A stretch of 64,000 bases of DNA from assembly GCA_030652255.1 (NCBI GenBank), contig JAUSAZ010000035.1:17136-81135 (forward strand), read 5' to 3'. The position numbers were made by a program, and so were the translations under genes. The notes under the pieces were generated by a model. That model did no database searches. It was not told the origin of the DNA and saw only the letters and a list, made by a program, of their open reading frames with translations. This DNA comes from Myxococcales bacterium. GTDB taxonomy: Bacteria > Myxococcota_A > Polyangia > Polyangiales > Ga0077539. Position 1 is the first letter of the stretch; each line of letters starts with the position of its first letter. This document shows, piece by piece, positions 26,851 to 36,374 of this stretch.

Positions 26851-27095
26851 CGGAGCTTCATCGCGAGGATGGTCACGGCGAGCGCCAGGGTGACCACGTT
26901 GGCGAGGATGACGGGCCAGGCCGAGAGCAGCACCCCGTACGCGAGCCAGAGCGCGACACCTACGGTGAACGCGCTGTACATCCCGAGCGACACCCCGCTG
27001 GTGTTGCGGGTGCGGTAGAGCAGGCGCGCCTGCGGCACGAGGCTGGCGGTGGTGAGGCTCGCGGCGGCGTAGCCGATGAGTTCGATGCCGGTCAT
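26841..27095 (-). CDS. SemiSWEET sugar transporter (84 aa)
   Basis: This is a single triple-helix bundle of normal SemiSWEET length. The first helix carries the PQ motif (SLVPQARLLYRT), followed by NTSGVSLGMYSAFTVGVALWLAYG and a third helix ending AVTILAMKLRYG. Such proteins dimerise in the inner membrane and conduct sugars down their gradient. The ATG at 27095 is chosen because it starts directly before the first helix; the open frame further upstream is Arg/Pro-rich and unlike a leader. The 3' end overlaps the MauG-like gene by ten bases, tail to tail. The sugar specificity is unknown. Confidence 0.85.
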   Translation of the reverse strand: MTGIELIGYAAASLTTASLVPQARLLYRTRNTSGVSLGMYSAFTVGVALWLAYGVLLSAWPVILANVVTLALAVTILAMKLRYG

Positions 27096-27228
27096 TGGGG
27101 AGGGGACGGGGATGTATGGAAGGCGTCGCCCCGGACGCCAGCGGAATCGTCGGCCACGTGGCGCGCAGGTGCGGGCGTCGACGGGCGGCGGTTGCCTCCG
27201 CCGGGGCCGCGGGTAGGCTCTGGCGCCA

Positions 27229-28038
27229 ATGACTCCGTGGATGCTCGGTGACCGCCGCCGGATGCTCTGCGGCGCCCTCGGGGTGCTCGTCCTGATCGCG
27301 CCCTCGGCGGCCCCGGCGCAGCGGCTCCGTCGCGCGTCCGACGCGGTGCACACCGGCTCCTCCGAGCCGCGGCGGAGGCGCGCCGCCCCCGACAGCAGTC
27401 CGTCGGCGCCGTCACCCTCGTCGTCCGGTCGGCGCAACCCCCGCTGGCTGCGCGCGCGGAGCTTCCTGCCGTACCCCTACGCCTGGGGCTACGGCGGCTA
27501 TGACGTCCCCTTGGACACCTCCCAGCACAGCCCGCGGAGCGTGGCGGTGGTGGCCAGCCTCGACGGCGGCATGGCCCTGTCGTCCATCGGCCGAGGCGGC
27601 CTCGGGCTCCGGGTGCTCGGCGCGTCGCTGGAGTTCGAGCTCCGCTACTCCGCCTACGCCGAGCCCACGGACGATCAGACGCTCTGGGTCGGCCTCGGCC
27701 GCTACCGCGGCGCCGTGACGCTCGCTGACAGCGCCGGGGCGCGGGTGCGCGTCTTCGGCGGTCTGCTGCACTGGATCGACGACGGCGGCAGCGAGTTCGG
27801 CGGCGAGGGCGGTATCGGGCTCGACGCCTTCCCCGACGCCCCGTGGGTGATCTCCTTCGACCTCTCGGGCGGCTTCGTGGGCCGCGCCGCGCTGGTGGGC
27901 CTGCGCGGCACCGTCGGCTACCTCGTGGGCCCGGTGGAGATCATGGTGGGCTGGCAGCACGAGTCGGTGATCCCGACGGTGAGCGGCGGCAGCGTCGACC
28001 TGAGCGGCCCCCTCGCGGGCCTCCGGCTCTGGCGCTGA
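27229..28038 (+). CDS. Secreted, outer-membrane-type hypothetical protein (269 aa)
   Basis: The N terminus has a hydrophobic core (MLCGALGVLVLIAPSAAPAQ) typical of a signal peptide, followed by an Arg/Ser/Pro-rich region to about residue 70. The rest is Gly-rich with alternating hydrophobic strands (VAVVASLDGGMAL, GLGLRVLGASLEFELRYSAY, VEIMVGWQHES), as in small outer-membrane barrels. No motif allows a functional call. It is transcribed divergently from the SemiSWEET gene and ends two bases before a convergent membrane-protein gene. Confidence 0.55.
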   Translation: MTPWMLGDRRRMLCGALGVLVLIAPSAAPAQRLRRASDAVHTGSSEPRRRRAAPDSSPSAPSPSSSGRRNPRWLRARSFLPYPYAWGYGGYDVPLDTSQHSPRSVAVVASLDGGMALSSIGRGGLGLRVLGASLEFELRYSAYAEPTDDQTLWVGLGRYRGAVTLADSAGARVRVFGGLLHWIDDGGSEFGGEGGIGLDAFPDAPWVISFDLSGGFVGRAALVGLRGTVGYLVGPVEIMVGWQHESVIPTVSGGSVDLSGPLAGLRLWR

Positions 28039-28039
28039 C

Positions 28040-28582
28040 CTACAGCCGCGTGCGCAGCGTCCACGCCAGGTGGAGATACGCCGCCAGGTACCCGAAGCCC
28101 GCCACGGCCACCGTCCCCAGCACCCGCGAGCCCGCCAGCGGCGCCAGCCCGAAGCCGCCGCGGTACTGCACCGTCGAGCCCACGAGGCCCACCCGGTGGT
28201 GCAGCACCACGCAGCCCACCACGCCCGCGGCCACCAGCGCCGTCGCCACGGTGCCCGGCCGCCGCGGCTGGTGCGCCCGTATCCACCACGCCCCCAGCGC
28301 GAAGCCCACCAGCGCGAGGCACCCGCACGCCAGCGCCGCCAGCAGCAGCGCCGCCGACGGCACCTTCGCCCCGTCGGCCACGTAGCTCAGGGCCCAGTCG
28401 GTGTGCCGCGCCAGCACCCAGAAGGCCACCGGCACCGCCACCGCGGCCTCGTGCGTCGCGAGCGCCACGAAGCCCCGCAGCTGCGTCACCCCGCGCGGCG
28501 ACGACCGCAGCTCGCGCGCGCCCAGCAGCGCGGCCAGCAGGCCCAGCGCGACGCTCCAGCACATCCACGCGAGCAGCGGCAT
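28040..28582 (-). CDS. Integral membrane hypothetical protein (180 aa)
   Basis: About five hydrophobic segments are visible (WMCWSVALGLLAALLGA, EAAVAVPVAFWVLA, SAALLLAALACGCLALVGF, TVATALVAAGVVGCVVL, VLGTVAVAGFGYLAAYLHLAW). There is no recognisable transporter or enzyme motif. It follows dapB by ten bases on the minus strand and is probably the last gene of the dapA-dapB transcript. Whether it has anything to do with lysine or diaminopimelate is unknown. Confidence 0.6.
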   Translation of the reverse strand: MPLLAWMCWSVALGLLAALLGARELRSSPRGVTQLRGFVALATHEAAVAVPVAFWVLARHTDWALSYVADGAKVPSAALLLAALACGCLALVGFALGAWWIRAHQPRRPGTVATALVAAGVVGCVVLHHRVGLVGSTVQYRGGFGLAPLAGSRVLGTVAVAGFGYLAAYLHLAWTLRTRL

Positions 28583-28592
28583 CGCCCGCCCG

Positions 28593-29393
28593 TCAGCCCG
28601 CGATGCCGAGCACGTCGCCGATGGTGTAGCGCCCCGGCGCCCGACCCTTGAGCCAGCGCGCGGCCCGCAGCGCGCCCGCGGCGAACACCGCCCGGCTGGT
28701 CGCCTTGTGCGTGAGCTCGATGCGCTCGCCGGCGCCCGCGAGCAGCACCGTGTGGTCGCCCACCACGTCGCCGCCCCGCACCGCGTGCATGCCCACCTCG
28801 GTCAGCGTGCGCTGCGCCGACGCGCCGTGGCGCCCGTGCTTCAGGTCGTCGTGGGTGAGGTCGCGGGCCCGGGTCACCACGTCCGCGAGGCGCAGCGCCG
28901 TCCCGGAGGGGGCGTCGCGCTTGGCGCGGTGGTGCGTCTCGATGATCTCCACGTCCCAGTCGCTGCCGAGCAGGCGCAGCGTCTCGGCCAGCGCGTGCGC
29001 GAGCACCTGCACCCCGAGGGACATGTTGGGCGACGCCAGCAGGGGGATGACCGACGACGCGTCGCGCAGGGCCGCCTCGGCCTCGGGGCTCAGCCCGGTG
29101 GTGCCGACCACGCAGGCCACGCCCGCCGCCGCCGCCGCGCGCACCACGTCGGGCGTCGCGCTCGCGCTGCTGAAGTCGATCACCACGTCGGCGCCGAGCA
29201 GGGCCACCGCCGGGTCGCTCACGATGCGCACGCCCCAGGGGCGGCCCACCAGCGCGCCCGCGTCGGCGCCCAGCTCCGGCGAGCCCGAGTGCTCCAGCGC
29301 GCCGACCAGCTTGGTGTTCTCCGAGGCGGCGACCTGCTCCAGGAGCAGGCGGCCCATGCGACCCGACGCGCCCGCGATGGCGACCTTCAGCAT
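28593..29393 (-). CDS. dapB: 4-Hydroxy-tetrahydrodipicolinate reductase (266 aa)
   Basis: This is the second enzyme of the diaminopimelate/lysine branch, reducing the DapA product with NAD(P)H. The N-terminal nucleotide-binding motif is VAIAGASGRMGRLL. The active-site region ETHHRAKRDAPSGTAL contains the catalytic His pair and Lys, and FSSA and TTG mark the substrate loop. The length is normal. It starts three bases after the dapA stop, which makes a tight dapA-dapB unit, and is followed by a membrane-protein gene. The product feeds peptidoglycan and lysine synthesis in the cytoplasm. Confidence 0.95.
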   Translation of the reverse strand: MLKVAIAGASGRMGRLLLEQVAASENTKLVGALEHSGSPELGADAGALVGRPWGVRIVSDPAVALLGADVVIDFSSASATPDVVRAAAAAGVACVVGTTGLSPEAEAALRDASSVIPLLASPNMSLGVQVLAHALAETLRLLGSDWDVEIIETHHRAKRDAPSGTALRLADVVTRARDLTHDDLKHGRHGASAQRTLTEVGMHAVRGGDVVGDHTVLLAGAGERIELTHKATSRAVFAAGALRAARWLKGRAPGRYTIGDVLGIAG

Positions 29394-29396
29394 GTC

Positions 29397-30287
29397 TCAG
29401 CCGCCCTGCAGGCCGTAGGCGCGGAGCGCCGCGACGGTCTTCGCGATGGAGGCCTCCGCCGGCCAGGCCATCGGCAGCCTGATCTCCGCGGGGATCTTCC
29501 CCATCCACGCGAGCGCGGCCTTCACGGGCCCCGGGTTGGTCTCCACGAACATCGCGTCGTACACGCCGAGCAGCGCCTGCTGCCGCCGCCGCGCGCCCGC
29601 CACGTCGCCCGCGAGGAAGGCCGTCACCACGCCCTGCACCGCCGCGGGAACCACGTTGCTGGCGACGGAGATCACGCCCCGCGCGCCGCAGGCCATCATC
29701 CCGAGGGTGAGCGCGTCGTCGCCGCAGAGCACCGTCAGCCGGTCGCCCAGGGCCGCGACGATCGCCTGCGCCCGCAGGATGTTGCCCGTGGCCTCCTTGA
29801 GGGCGACCACGCGGGGGCAGTGCCTCGCGATCTCGACCATGGTCTCGACGGCGAGGTCGGCGGTGCCGCGGGTGGGCACGTTGTAGAGCACCAGCGGCAG
29901 CCCGGTGGCGTCGTGGACGGCGCGCACGTGGCCCAGCAGCCCGGCCTGCGAGGGCTTGTTGTAGTAGGGCATCACCACCATGGCGGCGTCGGCCCCGAGG
30001 GCCTCGGCGGCCTTCGTGCGGGCGACGGTCTCGGCGGTGGCGTTGGTGCCCGTGCCCGCGATGACCGGCACGCGCCCGCCGGCCACGCGGATGACCGCGG
30101 CGATGATGTCCTTCGCCTCGGCGGCGGTGACCGTGGGCGACTCGCCCGTGGTGCCGCAGGGGACCAGGCCTCCGATGCCCTCGGCCACCTGCCACGCGGC
30201 GAAGGCCTCGACCGCCGCGAGGTCGACCTCGCCCCCGCGGAAGGGGGTCACCATCGCCGTAAACGCACCATCCAGCCGCAGCGCCAT
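29397..30287 (-). CDS. dapA: 4-Hydroxy-tetrahydrodipicolinate synthase (296 aa)
   Basis: This is a class I aldolase that condenses pyruvate with aspartate semialdehyde. Motifs: VPCGTTGESPTV with the substrate-binding Thr pair, MPYYNKPSQ, LYNVPTRG with the catalytic Tyr, and ALKEATGN with the Schiff-base Lys. The ATG at 30287 is preceded by AAAAGGTGTG, a good ribosome-binding site. Length and motif order are normal. It lies three bases upstream of dapB and 77 bases downstream of the GH57 gene on the same strand. Confidence 0.95.
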   Translation of the reverse strand: MALRLDGAFTAMVTPFRGGEVDLAAVEAFAAWQVAEGIGGLVPCGTTGESPTVTAAEAKDIIAAVIRVAGGRVPVIAGTGTNATAETVARTKAAEALGADAAMVVMPYYNKPSQAGLLGHVRAVHDATGLPLVLYNVPTRGTADLAVETMVEIARHCPRVVALKEATGNILRAQAIVAALGDRLTVLCGDDALTLGMMACGARGVISVASNVVPAAVQGVVTAFLAGDVAGARRRQQALLGVYDAMFVETNPGPVKAALAWMGKIPAEIRLPMAWPAEASIAKTVAALRAYGLQGG

Positions 30288-30364
30288 CGTCACACCTTTT
30301 GGGCCGCGCGCGAGCACCGTCGTCGCGCGCGGGGGGCAACACCCATACCCGAAGCGCCCGGCTT

Positions 30365-31891
30365 CTACCAAACGACCCCCGAGAGCGCGTCGTCGATGAG
30401 CGCGTCGGCGGGCCAGCCGTAGCGCCGCGCGCGGGCCGCGGGGTCGGCGCCCGCGAGGAGGGCGCGCAGGGCGGCGTGGTGGTCGGCGACGCGGCCGCGG
30501 GCGTAGTCGGCGGCGGAGCCCTCGCGGACGAGGAAGGGCCAGTCCGAGGCGGCCATGAGGCAGAGCTCGCGCAGGCCCTGGCGGCGCGCGGCGGGGCCGA
30601 GCGCCGAGGCGTGGAGCATCGCGGCGGAGGCGTCGGCGGCGTGGAGCATCGCGGTGGTGCTCGGGTGCACCCAGCGCGCGAGGTGCCCCCCTTCGCCCCA
30701 GGTGCTCGCGTTGGGGGTGACGCGGGGGTGGGAGCCATACCGGGACAGGTAATCCGTGGGGGTGATGGCGCGCGGTCCGAGGGCGGCGAGGAGGGCGGCG
30801 AGGAAGGAGGTGCCCTCGGCCCACCAGTGGCCGAAGAGCTCGGCGTCGTAGGGGGCGAGCACGACCGGGGCGTGGACGCCGCGCAGGGCGAGCGCGTCGA
30901 GGCGGCGGGCGCAGCGGTCGGCGAAGTCGCGGGCGTGGGCGACGGCGAGGGTGCGGGCGAGGGTGGGGTTCCAGGGCTGCTTGGGCGAGCCGGCGTGGTC
31001 GGTGACGCGCCAGAGCTTGATCCCGGTGGGGGTGCGCGAGCCGTCGGCGGCGAGGAAGTCCACGAGCAGGGAGCGCGGCGCGCGCAGCCCGACGTCCTCG
31101 TGGAAGTCGCGGTAGAGCGGGTGCGAGGGGTAGCCCGTGGTGCGGCTCCACACCGAGGCGGCGGCGTCGACGTCGCGGCCGAAGCAGGCGACGCCCGCGG
31201 GGGTGACCACCGGGCGCGCGGTGGCGTCGGGCGGCCGCGGGTGCCCGTAGAGCAAAGCGTGGGACTCCAGCACGGTGACGTAGAGCCCGCGGTCGGCGAG
31301 GGCGACGTCGACCCCGGGCGCGACGCCGCACTCGGGGAGCCAGAAGCCGTCGGGCGGCGACCCGAAGCGGCGGGTGTGCGTCGCGACGGCGAGGGCGACC
31401 TGGGCGTCGACGAACCAGGGGTGCCGGGTCCAGAGCGGGAGCAGGGCGTGGGTGAGGGCGGTGGTCCAGAGGGAGAGGCGCCCGGCGCGGGCGAGGCGGG
31501 CGAAGGCGCCGGGGAGGTCGCCCTCGATACGCGACCAGGTGAGCCGGGCGTGGCGGAGGGCGGCGGCGTGGGCGTCGAGGGCCGGGCGCGGGAGCTCGGG
31601 GCGCTCGAGGAGCGCGCGGCCGAGGGCGTCGAGGCGGTCGAGGTGGCGCTCGAAGCGGGCGCGCAGGAGGGCGTCGTCGAGCATGGCGACGAGCGTGGGC
31701 GAGAGCGAGAGGGTGACGCGCGCGGGGTTGTGGGCGTCGAGGCCGTCGAGCACGGCGACGAGGGGGAGGTAGCACTCCAGCATGGCCTCGAAGAGCCAGC
31801 GCTCCTCGAGGTGGTCGGCGTGCTCGGGGTGGCGCACATAGGGGAGGTGCGCGTGCAGGACGAGGAGGACGCCGCCGAGGGATGGGCTCAC
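30365..31891 (-). CDS. GH57 / DUF1957-type alpha-glucan branching enzyme-like protein (508 aa)
   Basis: This is a glycoside hydrolase family 57 protein of the 1,4-alpha-glucan branching type. The N-terminal [16 protein letters not shown] carries the family HxH motif. The likely nucleophile Glu lies in [14 protein letters not shown] and the acid Asp in [17 protein letters not shown]1957-like helical C-terminal part ends in the window. It would form alpha-1,6 branches in glycogen, in the cytoplasm. The start is taken as the GTG at 31891 because it directly precedes the conserved strand; there is no obvious ribosome-binding site, and the frame stays open about 60 bases further upstream. Confidence 0.8.
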   Translation of the reverse strand: MSPSLGGVLLVLHAHLPYVRHPEHADHLEERWLFEAMLECYLPLVAVLDGLDAHNPARVTLSLSPTLVAMLDDALLRARFERHLDRLDALGRALLERPELPRPALDAHAAALRHARLTWSRIEGDLPGAFARLARAGRLSLWTTALTHALLPLWTRHPWFVDAQVALAVATHTRRFGSPPDGFWLPECGVAPGVDVALADRGLYVTVLESHALLYGHPRPPDATARPVVTPAGVACFGRDVDAAASVWSRTTGYPSHPLYRDFHEDVGLRAPRSLLVDFLAADGSRTPTGIKLWRVTDHAGSPKQPWNPTLARTLAVAHARDFADRCARRLDALALRGVHAPVVLAPYDAELFGHWWAEGTSFLAALLAALGPRAITPTDYLSRYGSHPRVTPNASTWGEGGHLARWVHPSTTAMLHAADASAAMLHASALGPAARRQGLRELCLMAASDWPFLVREGSAADYARGRVADHHAALRALLAGADPAARARRYGWPADALIDDALSGVVW

Positions 31892-31968
31892 GGAGCCGGC
31901 GGTTGTAACAGAGACCGCGGGCGGGGGAGGGTGCTCGCCGCCGCCGCCCATGCTTGGCTTCCCTCCTG

Positions 31969-32238
31969 ATGGCGACCCCCGACCTCACGGCGCTCCCGGG
32001 CCTCGCCCTGCGCCTCGCGCTCACCGCCCTGGCGCGGGCCGCGGGCGTGGGCTCCCCCTTCGGCCTGCGCGTGGTGGCCCGGCCCTGGGCCTCGGTGGGC
32101 GCGTCGTGCGTGCTGATCGAGGGCGCCGCCCGCCACGTCGACCGCTGGATCGACGCGGGACCGGTGGTCTTCGCCGAGACCGCCGACGAGGTGCTGGTGC
32201 TCTGGGCCGCGAAGCGGCGATCCGCCGAACCCGACTGA
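31969..32238 (+). CDS. Small hypothetical protein (89 aa)
   Basis: A short frame with strongly G/C-biased third positions starts at the ATG at 31969 and ends at 32238. It has a helical start ([20 protein letters not shown]) and then beta-type segments ([27 protein letters not shown]). No domain is recognised. It is divergent from the GH57 gene and 92 bases upstream of acetyl-CoA synthetase. Its reality rests on codon bias and position only. Confidence 0.4.
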   Translation: MATPDLTALPGLALRLALTALARAAGVGSPFGLRVVARPWASVGASCVLIEGAARHVDRWIDAGPVVFAETADEVLVLWAAKRRSAEPD

Positions 32239-32330
32239 CGACCGCCCGATCGGCCACCACCCGTGGCCCTCTGCCGGTCGGATGGGGCGGGGTGTCAATG
32301 GCGCGCGGGATGCGCCTATCATTCGCGCCC

Positions 32331-34283
32331 ATGAACCCCAACCCGATCGAGAGCATGATGAAGGAGTCGCGGGTGTTTCCGCCGGACGAGGAGTTCTCGC
32401 GGCACGCGCACATCCGCTCGCTGGAGCAGTACCGCGCGCTCTACGAGAAGTCCCTCCAGGACCCGGAGGCCTTCTGGGGTGAGATGGCCGACGCGCTGCA
32501 CTGGTTCGCGCCGCCGCGCGACGTGCTCGTCGACGAGGCGCCCGACACGCGCTGGTTCGTCGGCGGCACCACCAACATCTCCTACAACTGCCTCGACCGG
32601 CACCTGTCGTCGCTGCGCCGCAACAAGGCCGCCATCCTCTGGGAGGGCGAGCCCGGCGAGACCCGCACGCTCACCTACCACCAGCTGCACCGCGAGGTGT
32701 GCCGCTTCACCAACGTGCTGCGCAAGCTGGGCGTGCGCACCGGCGACCGCGTGGCGATCTACATGGGCATGGTGCCCGAGATCGCCGTCGCGATGCTCGC
32801 GTGCGCCCGCATCGGCGCGCCGCACATGGTGATCTTCGGCGGCTTCGCGGCGGACGCCGTGCGCGACCGCATCAACGACTCCAAGGCCTCGCTCGTGGTC
32901 ACCTGCGACGGCGCGTGGCGCCGCGGCCAGGTGGTGCCCCTCAAGGCCATCGTCGACAAGGCCATCGCGGAGTGCCCGAGCGTGCGGCACACGGTGGTGT
33001 TCAAGCGCACCGGCGAGCGGGTGAACATGGAGCCCGGCCGCGACCACTACTGGCAGGAGGTCATCGAGGCCGTCAACACGAGCGCGCCGCCGCTGCCCGT
33101 GGAGAGCGAGCACCCGCTGTTCATCCTCTACACCTCTGGGACCACCGGGAAGCCCAAGGGCATCGTGCACACCACCGGCGGCTACATGGTGGGCACCCAC
33201 GTCACCAGCAAGTACGTCTTCGACCTCCGCGAGAACGACACGTACTTCTGCACCGCCGACGTCGGCTGGATCACCGGCCACTCCTACGTCGTGTACGGCC
33301 CGCTGCTCAACGGCGCGACCATCCTGATGTACGAGGGCGCGCCCAACTTCCCCGACCAGGGCCGTCTCTGGCAGCTCTGCGAGCGCTACGGCGTCACCAT
33401 CTTCTACACGGCCCCGACGGCCATCCGCGCGTTCATGCGCTGGGGCGAGCAGTGGCCCATGAAGGCCGACCTCTCGTGCCTGCGGCTGCTGGGCAGCGTC
33501 GGCGAGCCCATCAACCCCGAGGCGTGGATGTGGTACCAGCGCGTCATCGGCAACGCGCGCTGCCCCGTGGTGGACACCTGGTGGCAGACCGAGACCGGGG
33601 CCATCATGATCTCCCCCTTGCCGGGCGCGACGCCCACCAAGCCGGGGAGCGCGACGCTGCCCTTCTTCGGCATCGACGCCGACGTGGTGCGCAAGGACGG
33701 CACGCGCTGCGCGCCCAACGAGGGCGGCTTCCTGGTGATCAAGCGCCCGTGGCCCTCGATGGCGCGCACCATCTACGGCGACGACGAGCGCTTCCGGCGG
33801 CAGTACTTCACGGAGATCCCCGGGGTGTACTTCACCGGCGACGGCGCGCGCCGCGACGAGGACGGGTACTTCTGGCTGATGGGCCGGGTCGACGACGTGC
33901 TCAACATCTCCGGGCACCGCCTCGGGACGGCGGAGATCGAGAGCGCGCTGGTGGGCCACCGCGCCGTGGCCGAGGCCGCGGTGGTGGGCCGGCCCGACGA
34001 GGTGAAGGGCCAGGGGCTGGTGTGCTTCGTCACGCTGCGCCCGGGCTTCGCGGCCACCAACGAGCTCAAGCAGGTGCTGGCCGACCACGTGGGCGCGGAG
34101 ATCGGCCGCTTCGCGCGGCCCGACGTGGTGCGCTTCGCCGACGCGCTCCCGAAGACCCGCAGCGGCAAGATCATGCGCCGGCTCTTGAAGGAGATCGCCG
34201 GGGGAGGGGAAGCCAAGGGCGACACCACGACCCTGGAAGACCTCTCGGTGCTCGCGGCGCTGCGCGCCACCGACGACGACTGA
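32331..34283 (+). CDS. acs: Acetyl-CoA synthetase (650 aa)
   Basis: This AMP-forming enzyme activates acetate to acetyl-CoA. The length of 650 residues is typical of Acs. Motifs: the P-loop [30 protein letters not shown] with the AMP-binding Glu, [16 protein letters not shown] with the hinge Asp, [20 protein letters not shown], and the C-terminal [11 protein letters not shown], whose Lys is the usual reversible acetylation site. The ATG at 32331 gives the normal N terminus with [12 protein letters not shown] near residue 55. It is cytoplasmic. Propionyl-CoA synthetase is less likely on length and motif grounds. Confidence 0.95.
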   Translation: MNPNPIESMMKESRVFPPDEEFSRHAHIRSLEQYRALYEKSLQDPEAFWGEMADALHWFAPPRDVLVDEAPDTRWFVGGTTNISYNCLDRHLSSLRRNKAAILWEGEPGETRTLTYHQLHREVCRFTNVLRKLGVRTGDRVAIYMGMVPEIAVAMLACARIGAPHMVIFGGFAADAVRDRINDSKASLVVTCDGAWRRGQVVPLKAIVDKAIAECPSVRHTVVFKRTGERVNMEPGRDHYWQEVIEAVNTSAPPLPVESEHPLFILYTSGTTGKPKGIVHTTGGYMVGTHVTSKYVFDLRENDTYFCTADVGWITGHSYVVYGPLLNGATILMYEGAPNFPDQGRLWQLCERYGVTIFYTAPTAIRAFMRWGEQWPMKADLSCLRLLGSVGEPINPEAWMWYQRVIGNARCPVVDTWWQTETGAIMISPLPGATPTKPGSATLPFFGIDADVVRKDGTRCAPNEGGFLVIKRPWPSMARTIYGDDERFRRQYFTEIPGVYFTGDGARRDEDGYFWLMGRVDDVLNISGHRLGTAEIESALVGHRAVAEAAVVGRPDEVKGQGLVCFVTLRPGFAATNELKQVLADHVGAEIGRFARPDVVRFADALPKTRSGKIMRRLLKEIAGGGEAKGDTTTLEDLSVLAALRATDDD

Positions 34284-34324
34284 TCCCCCTCTGCTGGCAC
34301 GAGCGGTGCGAAGCTACGCCGCCC

Positions 34325-35131
34325 ATGCGCACCGCCCACCTCGCCACCACCCTCGCCCTCACGCTCCTCCTCGCGGTCCCGTCTGCGGGCGCGCAGACGC
34401 TCGTGGCGCCGCCGGCCGCCGCGCCGTGGCAGGGCGCCGCGCCACCCGCCGCGAGGCCCGACGACGCGGCGGCGCAGGACGCAGCCTCCGCCCGCGCGGT
34501 GGAGCGGCTGCTGGCCACCCTCGACGCCGACGCCCGCGAGCGGCGGGCGCTGGGCCTCGGGGTCGGCCTCGGCGGCGGGGTCGCGGTGATGGGGGCGAGC
34601 GCGTGGATGCTCGCGCGCGACGGGGCCCCGAGGTGGACGGACAACGCCGGGACGTACATCGGCGCGGCGGGCGTCGGGCTGCTGCTGGGCGGGGTGCTCA
34701 ACGCCGTGCTGCCGGCGTACCTCCACGAGCTGAACGACTCGTGGCGGGAGACCGCGGGGCGCCCGATCGCCGCCCGCCGCGCGCACTTCGGGGTGGTGCT
34801 CGACGAGCTCGCCGAGCGGACGCGCGCGGCGCGGGTGCTGGCGGGGCGCCTCTCGCTCGGCTTCGGCGCGGCCTTCGTGGCGGTGGCGGTCATCGCCGAG
34901 GCGGTCATCGACGACCCCCTGCCCGGGCCCAACTCCATCGCCCTCGTCACGGGCATCGGCGGCGCGTTCATCATGGCGTCGAGCGTGCCGGCGCTGACGA
35001 TGCGGTCGCCCGTCGAGCACGCGGCGATGTTCTGGCGCGCGGGCGAGGCGCGGCCGACGGTGCGCCTCGCGGGGGTGTCGGTGCTGCCGACCCGCGGCGG
35101 AGCGCTGGCCGGCGTCGCGCTGGTGTTCTGA
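34325..35131 (+). CDS. Exported or membrane hypothetical protein (268 aa)
   Basis: An N-terminal signal peptide (LATTLALTLLLAVPSAGAQ) is followed by an Ala/Pro-rich linker and a helical domain. Three or four internal hydrophobic segments follow (LGLGVGLGGGVAVMGASAW, YIGAAGVGLLLGGVLNAVL, LSLGFGAAFVAVAVIAEAV, IALVTGIGGAFIMASS), so the mature part is probably an inner-membrane protein. The sequence between these helices is charged. I do not recognise the family. It follows acs by 41 bases and is convergent with the NmrA-like gene. Confidence 0.55.
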   Translation: MRTAHLATTLALTLLLAVPSAGAQTLVAPPAAAPWQGAAPPAARPDDAAAQDAASARAVERLLATLDADARERRALGLGVGLGGGVAVMGASAWMLARDGAPRWTDNAGTYIGAAGVGLLLGGVLNAVLPAYLHELNDSWRETAGRPIAARRAHFGVVLDELAERTRAARVLAGRLSLGFGAAFVAVAVIAEAVIDDPLPGPNSIALVTGIGGAFIMASSVPALTMRSPVEHAAMFWRAGEARPTVRLAGVSVLPTRGGALAGVALVF

Positions 35132-35161
35132 AGGGTTGAAGGGGAGGGGAGAGCCGTCGGC

Positions 35162-36109
35162 TCAGCCGATGGGCATCTGGGACTTGTGGCGCGAGAGCCA
35201 CTGGGAGAAGGACTGCAGCCCGGGGTTGAGCGAGCGGCTGAAGGCCACGTCGCGCGCGGCGCAGAACTCCTCCTCGAAGTCGCGCTTGTACTGGAACATG
35301 TTCCCCAGGTCGTCGGCGCCCGGGAAGCCGAAGGTGCGGTAGACCTCCGGCGGGACGTACGCGTACGACACGGGCTGCTCCAGGGCGTTCTGCAGCGCCG
35401 CGGCCATCTGCGCGCCGGTGAGGTGCTCGCCCGCGATGCCGACGGTCTTGCCGCGCAGCGCCTCACCCTGCTTGAAGATCCCGTAGGCGCAGCGGCCGAT
35501 GTCGTCGGCCGCGATGCCCGGGAGCTTCTTGTCGGCCATCGGCAGCACGAAGGACAGCTTGCCGTCCTCGCCCTTCTTCGGGCCCATCCCGAAGTACAGG
35601 AGGTTGTCCCAGTAGAACGACGTCAGCAGCAGCGTCGTGGCGACGCCGGACTCCGTGAAGAAGTGGTCCGACTCGCCCTTCGCGTCGAAGTGCGGGACCT
35701 TGTACTTCTCCTTGAGGGTGGGCATCCGGTCGTCGCTGAGCGGCACCCGCTTGCGCGTGTCTTCGAGCGTCGACCAGATGGCGTGCGACACCCCCGCGGC
35801 CTTCGCCGCCTCGGCGAGCGAGCGCGCCTGGGCGATCTCCTTCTCGGGCGAGAAGTGCTCCCAGAAGTTGGTCACGCAGAAGGCCCCGTGGGCGCCCGCG
35901 AAGGCGCGCTTGAGGCTCTCCGTGTCGTCGAGGTCCGCCGCGACCACCTCCGCGCCGAGCTTCGCCAGCTCGCGCGCCTTGTCGCCGTCGGGCTTGCGCG
36001 TGATCGCGCGCAGCGTGAACTCCCCGCTCGCGTCGTCGAGGATGGCGCGGGCGAGCCCGCCGCCCTGCGCGCCCGTGGCCCCGGTCACCGCGATGATCTT
36101 CTTGCTCAT
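35162..36109 (-). CDS. NmrA-like NAD(P)-binding protein (315 aa)
   Basis: This is an atypical short-chain dehydrogenase with the N-terminal dinucleotide-binding motif IAVTGATGAQGGGLARAIL and then ADLDDTESLKRAFAGAHGAF, as in NmrA/HSCARG proteins. These often sense NADP(H) redox balance rather than catalyse a reaction. The canonical YxxxK of active SDRs is not in place. The ATG at 36109 is preceded by GGAGGAG. It is divergent from the iron-uptake-like operon across a 265-base regulatory region. The partner or target is unknown. Confidence 0.8.
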   Translation of the reverse strand: MSKKIIAVTGATGAQGGGLARAILDDASGEFTLRAITRKPDGDKARELAKLGAEVVAADLDDTESLKRAFAGAHGAFCVTNFWEHFSPEKEIAQARSLAEAAKAAGVSHAIWSTLEDTRKRVPLSDDRMPTLKEKYKVPHFDAKGESDHFFTESGVATTLLLTSFYWDNLLYFGMGPKKGEDGKLSFVLPMADKKLPGIAADDIGRCAYGIFKQGEALRGKTVGIAGEHLTGAQMAAALQNALEQPVSYAYVPPEVYRTFGFPGADDLGNMFQYKRDFEEEFCAARDVAFSRSLNPGLQSFSQWLSRHKSQMPIG

Positions 36110-36280
36110 TGGGAATCTCCTCCGTGGTTGGTCTCTCGGGCGCCCCGCGCACCTGCGGACGCGCCACCGTCGATCGCACGGCAGGTGTAACCGGTGCCCC
36201 TGACCGATGTCATCGCCCGCCGCTCCGCCAGCGCGCACCTCCCATGGGGACAGGCACCCCGAAGCGCCAGCGGCGAAGGC

Positions 36281-36310
36281 TTGACAAGCCCTCCCCGCCG
36301 GGGATATCGG
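36281..36310 (+). promoter_or_regulatory. Candidate sigma-70-type promoter of the hydroxylase/imelysin-tonB operon
   Basis: A perfect TTGACA lies at 36281-36286. An 18-base spacer leads to TATCGG at 36305-36310, which matches the first three bases of TATAAT. The pair sits about 65 bases upstream of the ATG at 36375, in a stretch less GC-rich than its surroundings. The -10 element is weak, and no transcript data support it. Confidence 0.4.
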
Positions 36311-36322
36311 TACAGTCAATCT

Positions 36323-36337
36323 TGAGAACTGTTCGCA
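36323..36337 (+). promoter_or_regulatory. 7-1-7 palindrome, candidate Fur-family operator
   Basis: TGAGAAC, T, GTTCGCA forms an inverted repeat with six of seven positions paired and a one-base centre, the geometry of Fur-family boxes. It lies just downstream of the putative -10 element, where a repressor could block initiation. The base sequence differs from the E. coli Fur consensus, so the regulator could be Fur, another Fur-family protein or unrelated. Confidence 0.3.
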
Positions 36338-36374
36338 GAATCAACCGCTGCGCCGCGCCCGGGAGGGCCACTCG

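Noticed and set aside
31888..32322. Minus-strand frame opposite the small 89-residue gene
   Set aside because: Its translation is low complexity, and the codon third-position bias favours the plus-strand frame.
35151..35163. Short hairpin between convergent genes (GAGCC stem) considered as a bidirectional terminator
   Set aside because: A five-base stem without a T-run is too weak to support a terminator call.
36110..36374. 265-base gap searched for tRNA, small RNA or riboswitch
   Set aside because: No cloverleaf or conserved riboswitch motif was seen. Only the promoter and palindrome near 36281-36337 could be supported.
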